Shown in pieces: positions 15,001-30,000 of a stretch of DNA of 64,000 nt. Source of the stretch: Bathymodiolus brooksi (Eukaryota > Mollusca > Bivalvia > Mytilida > Modiolidae). The translations under genes and the position numbers were made by a program. The stretch lies in assembly GCA_963680875.1 (NCBI GenBank), contig OY804576.1, forward strand, positions 75,831,668 through 75,895,667, read 5' to 3'. Position 1 is the first letter of the stretch. The number at the start of each line of letters is the position of its first letter. The notes beneath the pieces were generated by a model. It was given only the letters and a program-made list of their open reading frames with translations. It had not been told where the DNA came from and ran no database searches.

Positions 15001-18000
15001 TCTATATCTATGTATATAGCTGTTATTAGTGCAGTCTTGTACCTAATCTGGGTTAGCTATGTCTATGTCTATGTATATAGCTGTTATTAGTGCAGTCTTG
15101 TACCTAATCTGGGTTAACTATGTCTATGTCTATGTATATAGCTGTTATTAGCGCAGTCTTGTACCTAATCTGGGTTAACTATATCTATGTCTATGTATAT
15201 AGCTGTTATTAGTGCAGTCTTGTACCTAATCTGGGTTAGCTATGTCTATGTCTATGTATATAGCTGTTATTAGTGCAGTCTTGTTCCTAATCTGGGTTAG
15301 CTATGTCTATGTCTATGTATATAGCTATTATTAGTGCAGTCTTGTATCTAATCTGGGTTAACTATGTCTATGTCTATGTATATAGCTGTTATTAGTGCAG
15401 TCTTGTACCTAATCTGGGTTAGCTATGTCTATGTCTATGTATATAGCTGTTATTAGTGCAGTCTTGTACCTAATCTGGGTTAACTATGTATATGTCTATG
15501 TATATAGCTGTTATTAGCGCAGTCTTGTACCTAATCTGGGTTAACTATGTCTATGTCTATGTATATAGCTGTTATTAGTGCAGTCGTGTACCTAATCTGG
15601 GTTAGCTATGTCTATGTCTATGTATATAGCTGTTATTAGTGCAGTCTTGTACCTAATCTGGGTTAGCTATGTCTATATCTATGTATATAGCTGTTATTAG
15701 TGCAGTCTTGTACCTAATCTGGGTTAGCTATGTCTATGTCTATGTATATAGCTGTTATTAGTGCAGTCTTGTACCTAATCTGGGTTAACTATGTCTATGT
15801 CTATGTATATAGCTGTTATTAGCGCAGTCTTGTACCTAATCTGGATTAACTATGTCTATGTCTATGTATATAGCTGTTATTAGTGGAGTCTTGTACCTAA
15901 TCTGGGTTAGTTATGTCTATGTCTATGTATATAGCTGTTATTAGTGCATTCTTGTTCCTAATCTGGGTTAGCTATGTTTATGTCTATGTATATAGCTGTT
16001 ATTAGTGCAGTCTTGTATCTAATCTGGGTTAACTATGTCTATGTCTATGTATATAGCTGTTATTAGTGCAGTCTTGTACCTAATCTGGGTTAACTATGTC
16101 TATGTCTATGTATATAGCTGTTATTAGTGCAGTCTTGTACCTAATCTGGGTTAGGTATGTCTATGTCTATGTATATAGCTGTTATTAGCGCAGTCTTGTA
16201 TCTAATCTGGGTTAACTATGTCTATGTCTATGTATATAGCTATTATTAGTGCAGTCTTGTACCTAATCTGGGTTAACTATGTCTATGTCTATGTATATAG
16301 CTGTTATTAGTGCAGTCTTGTATCTAATCTGGGTTAGCTATGTCTATGTCTATGTATATAGCTGTTATTATTGCAGTCTTGTACCTAATCTGGGTTAACT
16401 ATGTCTATGTCTATGTATATAGCTGTTATTAGCGCAGTCTTGTATCTAATCTGGGTTAACTATGTCTATGTCTATGTATATAGCTGTTATTAGTGCAGTC
16501 TTGTACCTAATCTGGGTTAACTATGTCTATGTCTATGTATATAGCTGTTATTAGTGCAGTCTTGTACCTAATCTGGGTTAGCTATGTCTATGTCTATGTA
16601 TATAGCTGTTATTAGTGCAGTCTTGTACCTAATCTGAGTTAACTATGTCTATGTCTATGTATATAGCTGTTATTAGTGCAGTCTTGTACCTAATCTGGGT
16701 TAGCTATGTCTATGTCTATGTATATAGCTGTTATTAGTGCAGTCTTGTAACTAATCTGGGTTAGCTATGTCTATGTCTATATATATAGCTGTTATTAGTG
16801 CAGTCTTGTACCTAATCTGGATTAGCTATGTTTATGTCTATGTATATAGCTGTTATTAGTGCAGTCTTGTACCTAATCTGGGTTAGCTATGTCTATGTCT
16901 ATGTATATAGCTGTTATTAGTGCAGTCTTGTACCTAATCTGGGTTAGCTATGTCTATGTCTATGTATATAGCTATTATTAGTGCAGTCTTGTACCTAATC
17001 TGGGTTAGCTATGTCTATGTCTATGTATATAGCTGTTATTAGTGCAGTCTTGTACCTAATCTGGGTTAGCTATGTCTATGTCTATGTATATAGCTGTTAT
17101 TAGTGCAGTCTTGTACCTAATCTGGGTTAGCTATGTCTATGTCTATGTATATAGCTGTTATTAGTGCAGTCTTGTACCTAATCTGGGTTAGCTATGTATA
17201 TGTCTATGTATATAGCTGTTATTAGTGCAGTCTTGTACCTAATCTGGGTTAGCTATGTCTATGTCTATGTATATAGCTGTTATTAGTGCAGTCTTGTAAC
17301 TAATCTGGGTTAGCTATGTCTATGTCTATATATATAGCTGTTATTAGTGCAGTCTTGTACCTAATCTGGGTTAGCTATGTTTATGTCTATGTATATAGCT
17401 GTTATTAGTGCAGTCTTGTACCTAATCTGGGTTAGCTATGTCTATGTCTATGTATATAGCTGTTATTAGTGCAGTCTTGTACCTAATCTGGGTTAGCTAT
17501 GTCTATGTCTATGTATATAGCTGTTATTAGTGCAGTCTTGTACCTAATCTGGGTTAGCTATGTCTATGTCTATGTATATAGCTGTTATTAGTGCAGTCTT
17601 GTACCTAATCTGGGTTAACTATGTCTATGTCTATGTATATAGCTGTTATTAGCGCAGTCTTGTACCTAATCTGGGTTAACTATGTCTATGTCTATGTATA
17701 TAGCTGTTATTAGTGCAGTCTTGTACCTAATCTGGGTTAGGTATGTCTATGTCTATGTATATAGCTGTTATTAGTGCAGTCTTGTATCTAATCTGGGTTA
17801 ACTATGTCTATGTGTATGTATATAGCTGTTATTAGTGCAGTCTTGTTCCTAATCTGGGTTAACTATGTCTATGTGTATGTATATAGCTGTTATTAGTGCA
17901 GTCTTGTACCTAATTTGGGTTAACTATGTCTATGTCTATGTATATAGCTGTTATTAGAGCAGTCTTGTACCTAATCTGGGTTAACTATGTCTATGTCTAT

Positions 18001-21000
18001 GTATATAGCTGTTATTAGTGCAGTCTTGTACCTAATCTGGGTTAGCTATGTCTATGTCTATGTATATAGCTGTTATTAGTGCAGTCTTGTATCTAATCTG
18101 GGTTAACTATGTCTATGTCTATGTATATAGCTGTTATTAGTGCAGTCTTGTACCTAATCTAGGTTAGCTATGTCTATGTCTATGTATATAGTTGTTATTA
18201 GTGCAGTCTTGTACCTAATCTGGGTTAACTATGTCTATGTCTATGTATATAGCTGTTATTAGCGCAGTCTTGTACCTAATCTGGGTTAAATATGTCTATG
18301 TCTATGCATATAGCTGTTATTAGTGCAGTCGTGTACCTAATCTGGGTTAGCTATGTCTATGTCTATGTATATAGCTGTTATTAGTGCAGTCTTGTACCTA
18401 ATCTGGGTTAGCTATGTCTATGTCTATGTATATAGCTGTTATTAGCGCAGTCTTGTATCTAATCTGGGTTAACTATGTCTATGTCTATGTATATAGCTGT
18501 TATTAGTGCAGTCTTGTACCTAATCTGGGTTAACTATGTCTATGTCTATGTATATAGCTGTTATTAGCGCAGTCTTGTACCTAATCTGGGTTAACTATGT
18601 CTATGTCTATGCATATAGCTGTTATTAGTGCAGTCGTGTACCTAATCTGGGTTAGCTATGTCTATGTCTATGTATATAGCTGTTATTAGTGCAGTCTTGT
18701 ACCTAATCTGGGTTAGCTATGTCTATGTCTATGTATATAGCTGTTATTAGCGCAGTCTTGTATCTAATCTGGGTTAACTATGTCTATATCTATGTATATA
18801 GCTGTTATTAGTGCAGTCTTGTACCTAATCTGGGTTAGCTATGTCTATGTCTATGTATATAGCTGTTATTAGTGCAGTCTTGTACCTAATCTGGGTTAAC
18901 TATGTCTATGTCTATGTATATAGCTGTTATTAGCGCAGTCTTGTACCTAATCTGGGTTAACTATATCTATGTCTATGTATATAGCTGTTATTAGTGCAGT
19001 CTTGTACCTAATCTGGGTTAGCTATGTCTATGTCTATGTATATAGCTGTTATTAGTGCAGTCTTGTTCCTAATCTGGGTTAGCTATGTCTATGTCTATGT
19101 ATATAGCTATTATTAGTGCAGTCTTGTATCTAATCTGGGTTAACTATGTCTATGTCTATGTATATAGCTGTTATTAGTGCAGTCTTGTACCTAATCTGGG
19201 TTAGCTATGTCTATGTCTATGTATATAGCTGTTATTAGTGCAGTCTTGTACCTAATCTGGGTTAACTATGTATATTTCTATGTATATAGCTGTTATTAGC
19301 GCAGTCTTGTACCTAATCTGGGTTAACTATGTCTATGTCTATGTATATAGCTGTTATTAGTGCAGTCGTGTACCTAATCTGGGTTAGCTATGTCTATGTC
19401 TATGTATATAGCTGTTATTAGTGCAGTCTTGTACCTAATCTGGGTTAGCTATGTCTATATCTATGTATATAGCTGTTATTAGTGCAGTCTTGTACCTAAT
19501 CTGGGTTAGCTATGTCTATGTCTATGTATATAGCTGTTATTAGTGCAGTCTTGTACCTAATCTGGGTTAACTATGTCTATGTCTATGTATATAGCTGTTA
19601 TTAGCGCAGTCTTGTACCTAATCTGGGTTTGCTATGTCTATGTCTATGTATATAGCTGTTATTAGCGCAGTCTTGTATCTAATCTGGGTTAACTATGTCT
19701 ATATCTATGTATATAGCTGTTATTAGTGCAGTCTTGTACCTAATCTGGGTTAGCTATGTCTATGTCTATGTATATAGCTGTTATTAGTGCAGTCTTGTAC
19801 CTAATCTGGGTTAACTATGTCTATGTCTATGTATATAGCTGTTATTAGCGCAGTCTTGTACCTAATCTGGGTTAACTATATCTATGTCTATGTATATAGC
19901 TGTTATTAGTGCAGTCTTGTACCTAATCTGGGTTAGCTATGTCTATGTCTATGTATATAGCTGTTATTAGTGCAGTCTTGTTCCTAATCTGGGTTAGCTA
20001 TGTCTATGTCTATGTATATAGCTATTATTAGTGCAGTCTTGTATCTAATCTGGGTTAACTATGTCTATGTCTATGTATATAGCTGTTATTAGTGCAGTCT
20101 TGTACCTAATCTGGGTTAGCTATGTCTATGTCTATGTATATAGCTGTTATTAGTGCAGTCTTGTACCTAATCTGGGTTAACTATGTATATGTCTATGTAT
20201 ATAGCTGTTATTAGCGCAGTCTTGTACCTAATCTGGGTTAACTATGTCTATGTCTATGTATATAGCTGTTATTAGTGCAGTCGTGTACCTAATCTGGGTT
20301 AGCTATGTCTATGTCTATGTATATAGCTGTTATTAGTGCAGTCTTGTACCTAATCTGGGTTAGCTATGTCTATATCTATGTATATAGCTGTTATTAGTGC
20401 AGTCTTGTACCTAATCTGGGTTAGCTATGTCTATGTCTATGTATATAGCTGTTATTAGTGCAGTCTTGTACCTAATCTGGGTTAACTATGTCTATGTCTA
20501 TGTATATAGCTGTTATTAGCGCAGTCTTGTACCTAATCTGGATTAACTATGTCTATGTCTATGTATATAGCTGTTATTAGTGGAGTCTTGTACCTAATCT
20601 GGGTTAGTTATGTCTATGTCTATGTATATAGCTGTTATTAGTGCATTCTTGTTCCTAATCTGGGTTAGCTATGTTTATGTCTATGTATATAGCTGTTATT
20701 AGTGCAGTCTTGTATCTAATCTGGGTTAACTATGTCTATGTCTATGTATATAGCTGTTATTAGTGCAGTCTTGTACCTAATCTGGGTTAACTATGTCTAT
20801 GTCTATGTATATAGCTGTTATTAGTGCAGTCTTGTACCTAATCTGGGTTAGGTATGTCTATGTCTATGTATATAGCTGTTATTAGCGCAGTCTTGTATCT
20901 AATCTGGGTTAACTATGTCTATGTCTATGTATATAGCTATTATTAGTGCAGTCTTGTACCTAATCTGGGTTAACTATGTCTATGTCTATGTATATAGCTG

Positions 21001-24000
21001 TTATTAGTGCAGTCTTGTATCTAATCTGGGTTAGCTATGTCTATGTCTATGTATATAGCTGTTATTATTGCAGTCTTGTACCTAATCTGGGTTAACTATG
21101 TCTATGTCTATGTATATAGCTGTTATTAGCGCAGTCTTGTATCTAATCTGGGTTAACTATGTCTATGTCTATGTATATAGCTGTTATTAGTGCAGTCTTG
21201 TACCTAATCTGGGTTAACTATGTCTATGTCTATGTATATAGCTGTTATTAGTGCAGTCTTGTACCTAATCTGGGTTAGCTATGTCTATGTCTATGTATAT
21301 AGCTGTTATTAGTGCAGTCTTGTACCTAATCTGAGTTAACTATGTCTATGTCTATGTATATAGCTGTTATTAGTGCAGTCTTGTACCTAATCTGGGTTAG
21401 CTATGTCTATGTCTATGTATATAGCTGTTATTAGTGCAGTCTTGTAACTAATCTGGGTTAGCTATGTCTATGTCTATATATATAGCTGTTATTAGTGCAG
21501 TCTTGTACCTAATCTGGATTAGCTATGTTTATGTCTATGTATATAGCTGTTATTAGTGCAGTCTTGTACCTAATCTGGGTTAGCTATGTCTATGTCTATG
21601 TATATAGCTGTTATTAGTGCAGTCTTGTACCTAATCTGGGTTAGCTATGTCTATGTCTATGTATATAGCTATTATTAGTGCAGTCTTGTACCTAATCTGG
21701 GTTAGCTATGTCTATGTCTATGTATATAGCTGTTATTAGTGCAGTCTTGTACCTAATCTGGGTTAGCTATGTCTATGTCTATGTATATAGCTGTTATTAG
21801 TGCAGTCTTGTACCTAATCTGGGTTAGCTATGTCTATGTCTATGTATATAGCTGTTATTAGTGCAGTCTTGTACCTAATCTGGGTTAGCTATGTATATGT
21901 CTATGTATATAGCTGTTATTAGTGCAGTCTTGTACCTAATCTGGGTTAGCTATGTCTATGTCTATGTATATAGCTGTTATTAGTGCAGTCTTGTAACTAA
22001 TCTGGGTTAGCTATGTCTATGTCTATATATATAGCTGTTATTAGTGCAGTCTTGTACCTAATCTGGGTTAGCTATGTTTATGTCTATGTATATAGCTGTT
22101 ATTAGTGCAGTCTTGTACCTAATCTGGGTTAGCTATGTCTATGTCTATGTATATAGCTGTTATTAGTGCAGTCTTGTACCTAATCTGGGTTAGCTATGTC
22201 TATGTCTATGTATATAGCTGTTATTAGTGCAGTCTTGTACCTAATCTGGGTTAGCTATGTCTATGTCTATGTATATAGCTGTTATTAGTGCAGTCTTGTA
22301 CCTAATCTGGGTTAACTATGTCTATGTCTATGTATATAGCTGTTATTAGCGCAGTCTTGTACCTAATCTGGGTTAACTATGTCTATGTCTATGTATATAG
22401 CTGTTATTAGTGCAGTCTTGTACCTAATCTGGGTTAGGTATGTCTATGTCTATGTATATAGCTGTTATTAGCGCAGTCTTGTATCTAATCTGGGTTAACT
22501 ATGTCTATGTCTATGTATATAGCTATTATTAGTGCAGTCTTGTACCTAATCTGGGTTAACTATGTCTATGTCTATGTATATAGCTGTTATTAGTGCAGTC
22601 TTGTATCTAATCTGGGTTAGCTATGTCTATGTCTATGTATATAGCTGTTATTATTGCAGTCTTGTACCTAATCTGGGTTAACTATGTCTATGTCTATGTA
22701 TATAGCTGTTATTAGCGCAGTCTTGTACCTAATCTGGGTTAACTATGTCTATGTCTATGTATATAGCTGTTATTAGTGCAGTCTTGTACCTAATCTGGGT
22801 TAACTATGTCTATGTCTATGTATATAGCTGTTATTAGTGCAGTCTTGTACCTAATCTGGGTTAGCTATGTCTATGTCTATGTATATAGCTGTTATTAGTG
22901 CAGTCTTGTACCTAATCTGAGTTAACTATGTCTATGTCTATGTATATAGCTGTTATTAGTGCAGTCTTGTATCTAATCTGGGTTAGCTATGTCTATGTCT
23001 ATGTATATAGCTGTTATTAGTGCAGTCTTGTAACTAATCTGGGTTAGCTATGTCTATGTCTATATATATAGCTGTTATTAGTGCAGTCTTGTACCTAATC
23101 TGGATTAGCTATGTTTATGTCTATGTATATAGCTGTTATTAGTGCAGTCTTGTACCTAATCTGGGTTAGCTATGTCTATGTCTATGTATATAGCTGTTAT
23201 TAGTGCAGTCTTGTACCTAATCTGGGTTAGCTATGTCTATGTCTATGTATATAGCTATTATTAGTGCAGTCTTGTACCTAATCTGGGTTAGCTATGTCTA
23301 TGTGTATGTATATAGCTGTTATTAGTGCAGTCTTGTACCTAATCTGGGTTAGCTATGTCTATGTCTATGTATATAGCTGTTATTAGTGCAGTCTTGTACC
23401 TAATCTGGGTTAGCTATATCTATGTCTATGTATATAGCTGTTATTAGTGCAATCTTGTACCTAATCTGGGTTAGCTATGTATATGTCTATGTATATAGCT
23501 GTTATTAGTGCAGTCTTGTACCTAATCTGGGTTAGCTATGTCTATGTCTATGTATATAGCTGTTATTAGTGCAGTCTTGTAACTAATCTGGGTTAGCTAT
23601 GTCTATGTCTATATATATAGCTGTTATTAGTGCAGTCTTGTACCTAATCTGGGTTAGCTATGTTTATGTCTATGTATATAGCTGTTATTAGTGCAGTCTT
23701 GTACCTAATCTGGGTTAGCTATGTCTATGTCTATGTATAGAGCTGTTATTAGTGCAATCTTGTACCTAATCTGGGTTAGCTATGTCTATGTCTATGTATA
23801 TAGCTGTTATTAGTGCAGTCTTGTACCTAATCTGGGTTAGCTATGTCTATGTCTATGTATATAGCTGTTATTAGTGCAGTCTTGTACCTAATCTGGGTTA
23901 GCTATGTCTATGTCTATGTATATAGCTGTTATTAGTGCAGTCTTGTACGTAATCTGGGTTAGCTATGTCTATGTCTATGTATATAGCTGTTATTAGTGCA

Positions 24001-27000
24001 GTCTTGTACCTAATCTGGGTTAGCTATGTCTATGTATATATCTGTTATTAGTGCAGTCTTGTACCTAATCTGGGTTAACTATGTCTATGTCTATGTATAT
24101 AGCTGTTATTAGTGCAGTCATGTTCCTAATCTGGATTAACTATGTCTATGTCTATGTATATAGCTGTTATTAGCGCAGTCTTGTACCTAATCTGGGTTAA
24201 CTATGTCTATGTCTATGTATATAGCTGTTATTAGTGCAGTCTTGTACCTAATCTGGGTTAGCTATGTCTATGTCTATGTATATAGCTGTTATTAGTGCAG
24301 TCTTGTACCTAATCTGGGTTAGCTATGTCTATGTCTATGTATATAGCTGTTATTAGAGCAGTCTTGTATCTAATCTGGGTTAACTATGTCTATGTCTATG
24401 TATATAGCTGTTATTAGCGCAGTCTTGTACCTAATCTGGGTTAGCTATGTCTATGCATATAGCTGTTATTAGTGCAGTCTTGTACCTAATCTGGGTTAAC
24501 TATGTCTATGTCTATGTATATAGCTGTTATTAGTGCAGTCTTGTACCTAATCTGGGTAAGCTATGTCTATGTCTATGTATATAGCTGTTATTAGCGCAGT
24601 CTTGTACCTAATCTGGGTTAACTATGTCTATGTCTATGTATATAGCTGTTATTAGTGCAGTCTTGTACCTAATCTGGGTTAGCTATGTCTATGTCTATGC
24701 ATATAGCTGTTATTAGTGCAGTCTTGTACCTAATCTGGGTTAACTATGTCTATGTCTATGTATATAGCTGTTATTAGTGCAGTCTTGTACCTAATCTGGG
24801 TTAACTATGTCTTTGTCTATGTATATAGCTGTTATTAGCGCAGTCTTGTACCTAATCTGGGTTAACTATGTCTATGTCTATGTATATAGCTGTTATTAGC
24901 GCAGTCTTGTACTTAATCTGGGTTAACTATGTCTATGTCTATGTATATAGCTGTTATTAGTGCAGTCTTGTACCTAATCTGGGTTAACTATGTCTATGTC
25001 TATGTATATAGCTGTTATTAGTGCAGTCTTGTATCTAATCTGGGTTAACTATGTCTATGTCTATGTATATAGCTGTTATTAGCGCAGTCTTGTACCTAAT
25101 CTGGGTTAACTATGTCTATGTCTATGTATATAGCTGTTATTAGTGCAGTCTTGTACCTAATCTGGGTTAACTATGTCTATGTCCATGTATATAGCTGTTA
25201 TTATCGCAGTCTTGTACCTAATCTGGGTTAACTATGTCTATGTCTATGCATATAGCTGTTATTAGTGCAGTCGTGTACCTAATCTGGGTTAGCTATGTCT
25301 ATGTCTATGTATATAGCTGTTATTAGTGCAGTCTTGTACCTAATCTGGGTTAGCTATGTCTATGTCTATGTATATAGCTGTTATTAGCGCAGTCTTGTAT
25401 CTAATCTGGGTTAACTATGTCTATATATATGTATATAGCTGTTATTAGTGCAATCTTGTACCTAATCTGGGTTAGCTATGTCTATGTCTATGTATATAGC
25501 TGTTATTAGTGCAGTCTTGTACCTAATCTGGGTTAACTATGTCTATGTCTATGTATATAGCTGTTATTAGCGCAGTCTTGTACCTAATCTGGGTTAACTA
25601 TGTCTATGTCTATGTATATAGCTGTTATTAGTGCAGTCTTGTACCTAATCTGGGTTAGCTATGTCTATGTCTATGTATATAGCTGTTATTAGTGCAGTCT
25701 TGTTCCTAATCTGGGTTAGCTATGTCTATGTCTATGTATATAGCTATTATTAGTGCAGTCTTGTATCTAATCTGGGTTAACTATGTCTATGTCTATGTAT
25801 ATAGCTGTTATTAGTGCAGTCTTGTACCTAATCTGGGTTAGCTATGTCTATGTCTATGTATATAGCTGTTATTAGTGCAGTCTTGTACCTAATCTGGGTT
25901 AACTATGTATATGTCTATGTATATAGCTGTTATTAGTGCAGTCGTGTACCTAATCTGGGTTAGCTATGTCTATGTCTATGTATATAGCTGTTATTAGTGC
26001 AGTCTTGTACCTAATCTGGGTTAGCTATGTCTATGTCTATGTATATAGCTGTTATTAGTGCAGTCTTGTATCTAATCTGGGTTAACTATGTCTATATCTA
26101 TGTATATAGCTGTTATTAGTGCAGTCTTGTACCTAATCTGGGTTAGCTATGTCTATGTCTATGTATATAGCTGTTATTAGTGCAGTCTTGTACCTAATCT
26201 GGGTTAACTATGTCTATGTCTATGTATATAGCTGTTATTAGCGCAGTCTTGTACCTAATCTGGGTTAACTATGTCTATGTCTATGTATATAGCTGTTATT
26301 AGTGGAGTCTTGTACCTAATCTGGGTTAGTTATGTCTATGTCTATGTATATAGCTGTTATTAGTGCATTCTTGTTCCTAATCTGGGTTAGCTATGTCAAT
26401 GTCTATGTATATAGCTGTTATTAGTGCAGTCTTGTATCTAATCTGGGTTAGCTATGTCTATGTCTATGTATATAGCTGTTATTAGCGCAGTCTTGTACCT
26501 AATCTGGGTTAACTATGTCTATGTCTATGTATATAGCTGTTATTATTGCAGTCTTGTACCTAATCTGGGTTAACTATGTCTATGTCTATGTATATAGCTG
26601 TTATTAGCGCAGTCTTGTACCTAATCTGGGTTAACTATGTCTATGTCTATGTATATAGCTGTTATTAGTGCAGTCTTGTACCTAATCTGGGTTAACTATG
26701 TCTATGTCTATGTATATAGCTGTTATTAGTGCAGTCTTGTACCTAATCTGGGTTAGCTATGTCTATGTCTATGTATATAGCTGTTATTAGTGCAGTCTTG
26801 TACCTAATCTGGGTTAACTATGTCTATGTCTATGTATATAGCTGTTATTAGTGCAGTCTTGTAACTAATCTGGGTTAGCTATGTCTATGTCTATGTATAT
26901 AGCTGTTATTAGTGCAGTCTTGTACCTAATCTGGGTTAACTATGTCTATGTCTATGTATATAGCTGTTATTAGTGCAGTCTTGTACCTAATCTGGGTTAG

Positions 27001-30000
27001 CTATGTCTATGTCTATGTATATAGCTGTTATTAGCGCAGTCTTGTACCTAATCTGGGTTAACTATGTCTATGTCTATGTATATAGCTGTTATTAGTGCAG
27101 TTTTGTACCTAATCTGGGTTAACTATGTCTATGTCTATGTATATAGCTGTTATTAGTGCAGTCTTGTACCTAATCTGGGTTAGCTATGTCTATGTCTATG
27201 TATATAGCTGTTATTAGTGCAGTCTTGTACCTAATCTGGGTTAACTATGTCTATGTCTATGTATATAGCTGTTATTAGTGCAGTCTTGTACCTAATCTGG
27301 GTTAGCTATGTCTATGTCTATGTATATAGCTGTTATTAGTGCAGTCTTGTAACTAATCTGGGTTAGCTATGTCTATGTCTATATATATAGCTGTTATTAG
27401 TGCAGTCTTGTACCTAATCTGGATTAGCTATGTTTATGTCTATGTATATAGCTGTTATTAGTGCAGTCTTGTACCTAATCTGGGTTAGCTATGTCTATGT
27501 CTATGTATATAGCTGTTATTAGTGCAGTCTTGTACCTAATCTGGGTTAGCTATGTCTATGTCTATGTATATAGCTGTTATTAGTGCAGTCTTGTACCTAA
27601 TCTGGGTTAGCTATGTCTATGTCTATGTATATAGCTGTTATTAGTGCAGTCTTGTACCTAATCTGGGTTAGCTATGTCTATGTCTATGTATATAGCTGTT
27701 ATTAGTGCAGTCTTGTACCTAATCTGGGTTAGCTATGTATATGTCTATGTATATAGCTGTTATTAGTGCAGTCTTGTACCTAATCTGGGTTAGCTATGTC
27801 TATGTCTATGTATATAGCTGTTATTAGTGCAGTCTTGTACCTAATCTGGGTTAGCTATGTCTATGTCTATATATATAGCTGTTATTAGTGCAGTCTTGTA
27901 CCTAATCTGGGTTAGCTATGTTTATGTCTATGTATATAGCTGTTATTAGTGCAGTCTTGTACCTAATCTGGGTTAGCTATGTCTATGTCTATGTATAGAG
28001 CTGTTATTAGTGCAGTCTTGTACCTAATCTGGGTTAGCTATGTCTATGTCTATGTATATAGCTGTTATTAGTGCAGTCTTGTACCTAATCTGGGTTAGCT
28101 ATGTCTATGTCTATATATATAGCTGTTATTAGTGCAGTCTTGTACCTAATCTGGGTTAGCTATGTCTATGTCTATGTATATAGCTGTTATTAGTGCAGTC
28201 TTGTACGTAATCTGGGTTAGCTATGTCTATGTCTATGTATATAGCTGTTATTAGTGCAGTCTTGTACCTAATCTGGGTTAGCTATGTCTATGTATATATC
28301 TGTTATTAGTGCAGTCTTGTACCTAATCTGGGTTAACTATGTCTATGTCTATGTATATAGCTGTTATTAGTGCAGTCATGTTCCTAATCTGGGTTAACTA
28401 TGTCTATGTCTATGTATATAGCTGTTATTAGTGCAGTCTTGTACCTAATCTGGGTTAACTATGTCTATGTCTATGTATATAGCTGTTATTAGTGCAGTCT
28501 TGTACCTAATCTGGGTTAGCTATGTCTATGTCTATGTATATAGCTGTTATTAGTGCAGTCTTGTACCTAATCTGGGTTAGCTATGTCTATGTCTATGTAT
28601 ATAGCTGTTATTAGAGCAGTCTTGTATCTAATCTGGGTTAACTATGTCTATGTCTATGTATATAGCTGTTATTAGTGCAGTCTTGTACCTAATCTGGGTT
28701 AGCTATGTCTATGCATATAGCTGTTATTAGTGCAGTCTTGTACCTAATCTGGGTTAACTATGTCTATGTCTATGTATATAGCTGTTATTAGTGCAGTCTT
28801 GTACCTAATATGGGTAAGCTATGTCTATGTCTATGCATATAGCTGTTATTAGTGCAGTCTTGTACCTAATCTGGGTTAACTATGTCTATGTCTATTTATA
28901 TAGCTGTTATTAGTGCAGTCTTGTACCTAATCTGGGTAAGCTATGTCTATGTCTATGTATATAGCTGTTATTAGCGCAGTCGTGTACCTAATCTGGGTTA
29001 ACTATGTCTATGTCTATGTATATAGCTGTTATTAGTGCAGTCATGTACCTAATCTGGGCTAACTATGTCTTTGTCTATGTATATAGCTGTTATTAGCGCA
29101 GTCTTGTACCTAATCTGGGTTAGCTATGTCTATGTCTATGTATATAGCTGTTATTAGCGCAGTCTTGTACTTAATCTGGGTTAACTATGTCTATGTCTAT
29201 GTATATAGCTGTTATTAGTGCAGTCTTGTACCTAATCTGGGTTAACTATGTCTATGTCTATGTATATAGCTGTTATTAGTGCAGTCTTGTATCTAATCTG
29301 GGTTAACTATGTCTATGTCTATGTATATAGCTGTTATTAGCGCAGTCTTGTACCTAATCTGGGTTAACTATGTCTATGTCTATGTATATAGCTGTTATTA
29401 GTGCAGTCTTGTACCTAATCTGGGTTAACTATGTCTATGTCCATGTATATAGCTGTTATTAGTGCAGTCTTGTATCTAATCTGGGTTAACTATGTCTATG
29501 TCTATGTATATAGCTGTTATTAGCGCAGTCTTGTACCTAATCTGGGTTAACTATGTCTATGTCTATGTATATAGCTGTTATTAGTGCAGTCTTGTACCTA
29601 ATCTGGGTTAGCTATGTCTATGTCTATGTATATAGCTGTTATTAGCGCAGTCTTGTACCTAATCTGGGTTAACTATGTCTATGTCTATGTATATAGCTGT
29701 TATTAGTGCAGTCTTGTACCTAATCTGGGTTAGCTATGTCTATGTCTATGCATATAGCTGTTATTAGTGCAGTCTTGTACCTAATCTGGGTTAACTATGT
29801 CTATGTCTATGTATATAGCTGTTATTAGTGCAGTCTTGTACCTAATCTGGGTTAACTATGTCTTTGTCTATGTATATAGCTGTTATTAGCGCAGTCTTGT
29901 ACCTAATCTGGGTTAGCTATGTCTATGTCTATGTATATAGCTGTTATTAGCGCAGTCTTGTACTTAATCTGGGTTAACTATGTCTATGTCTATGTATATA

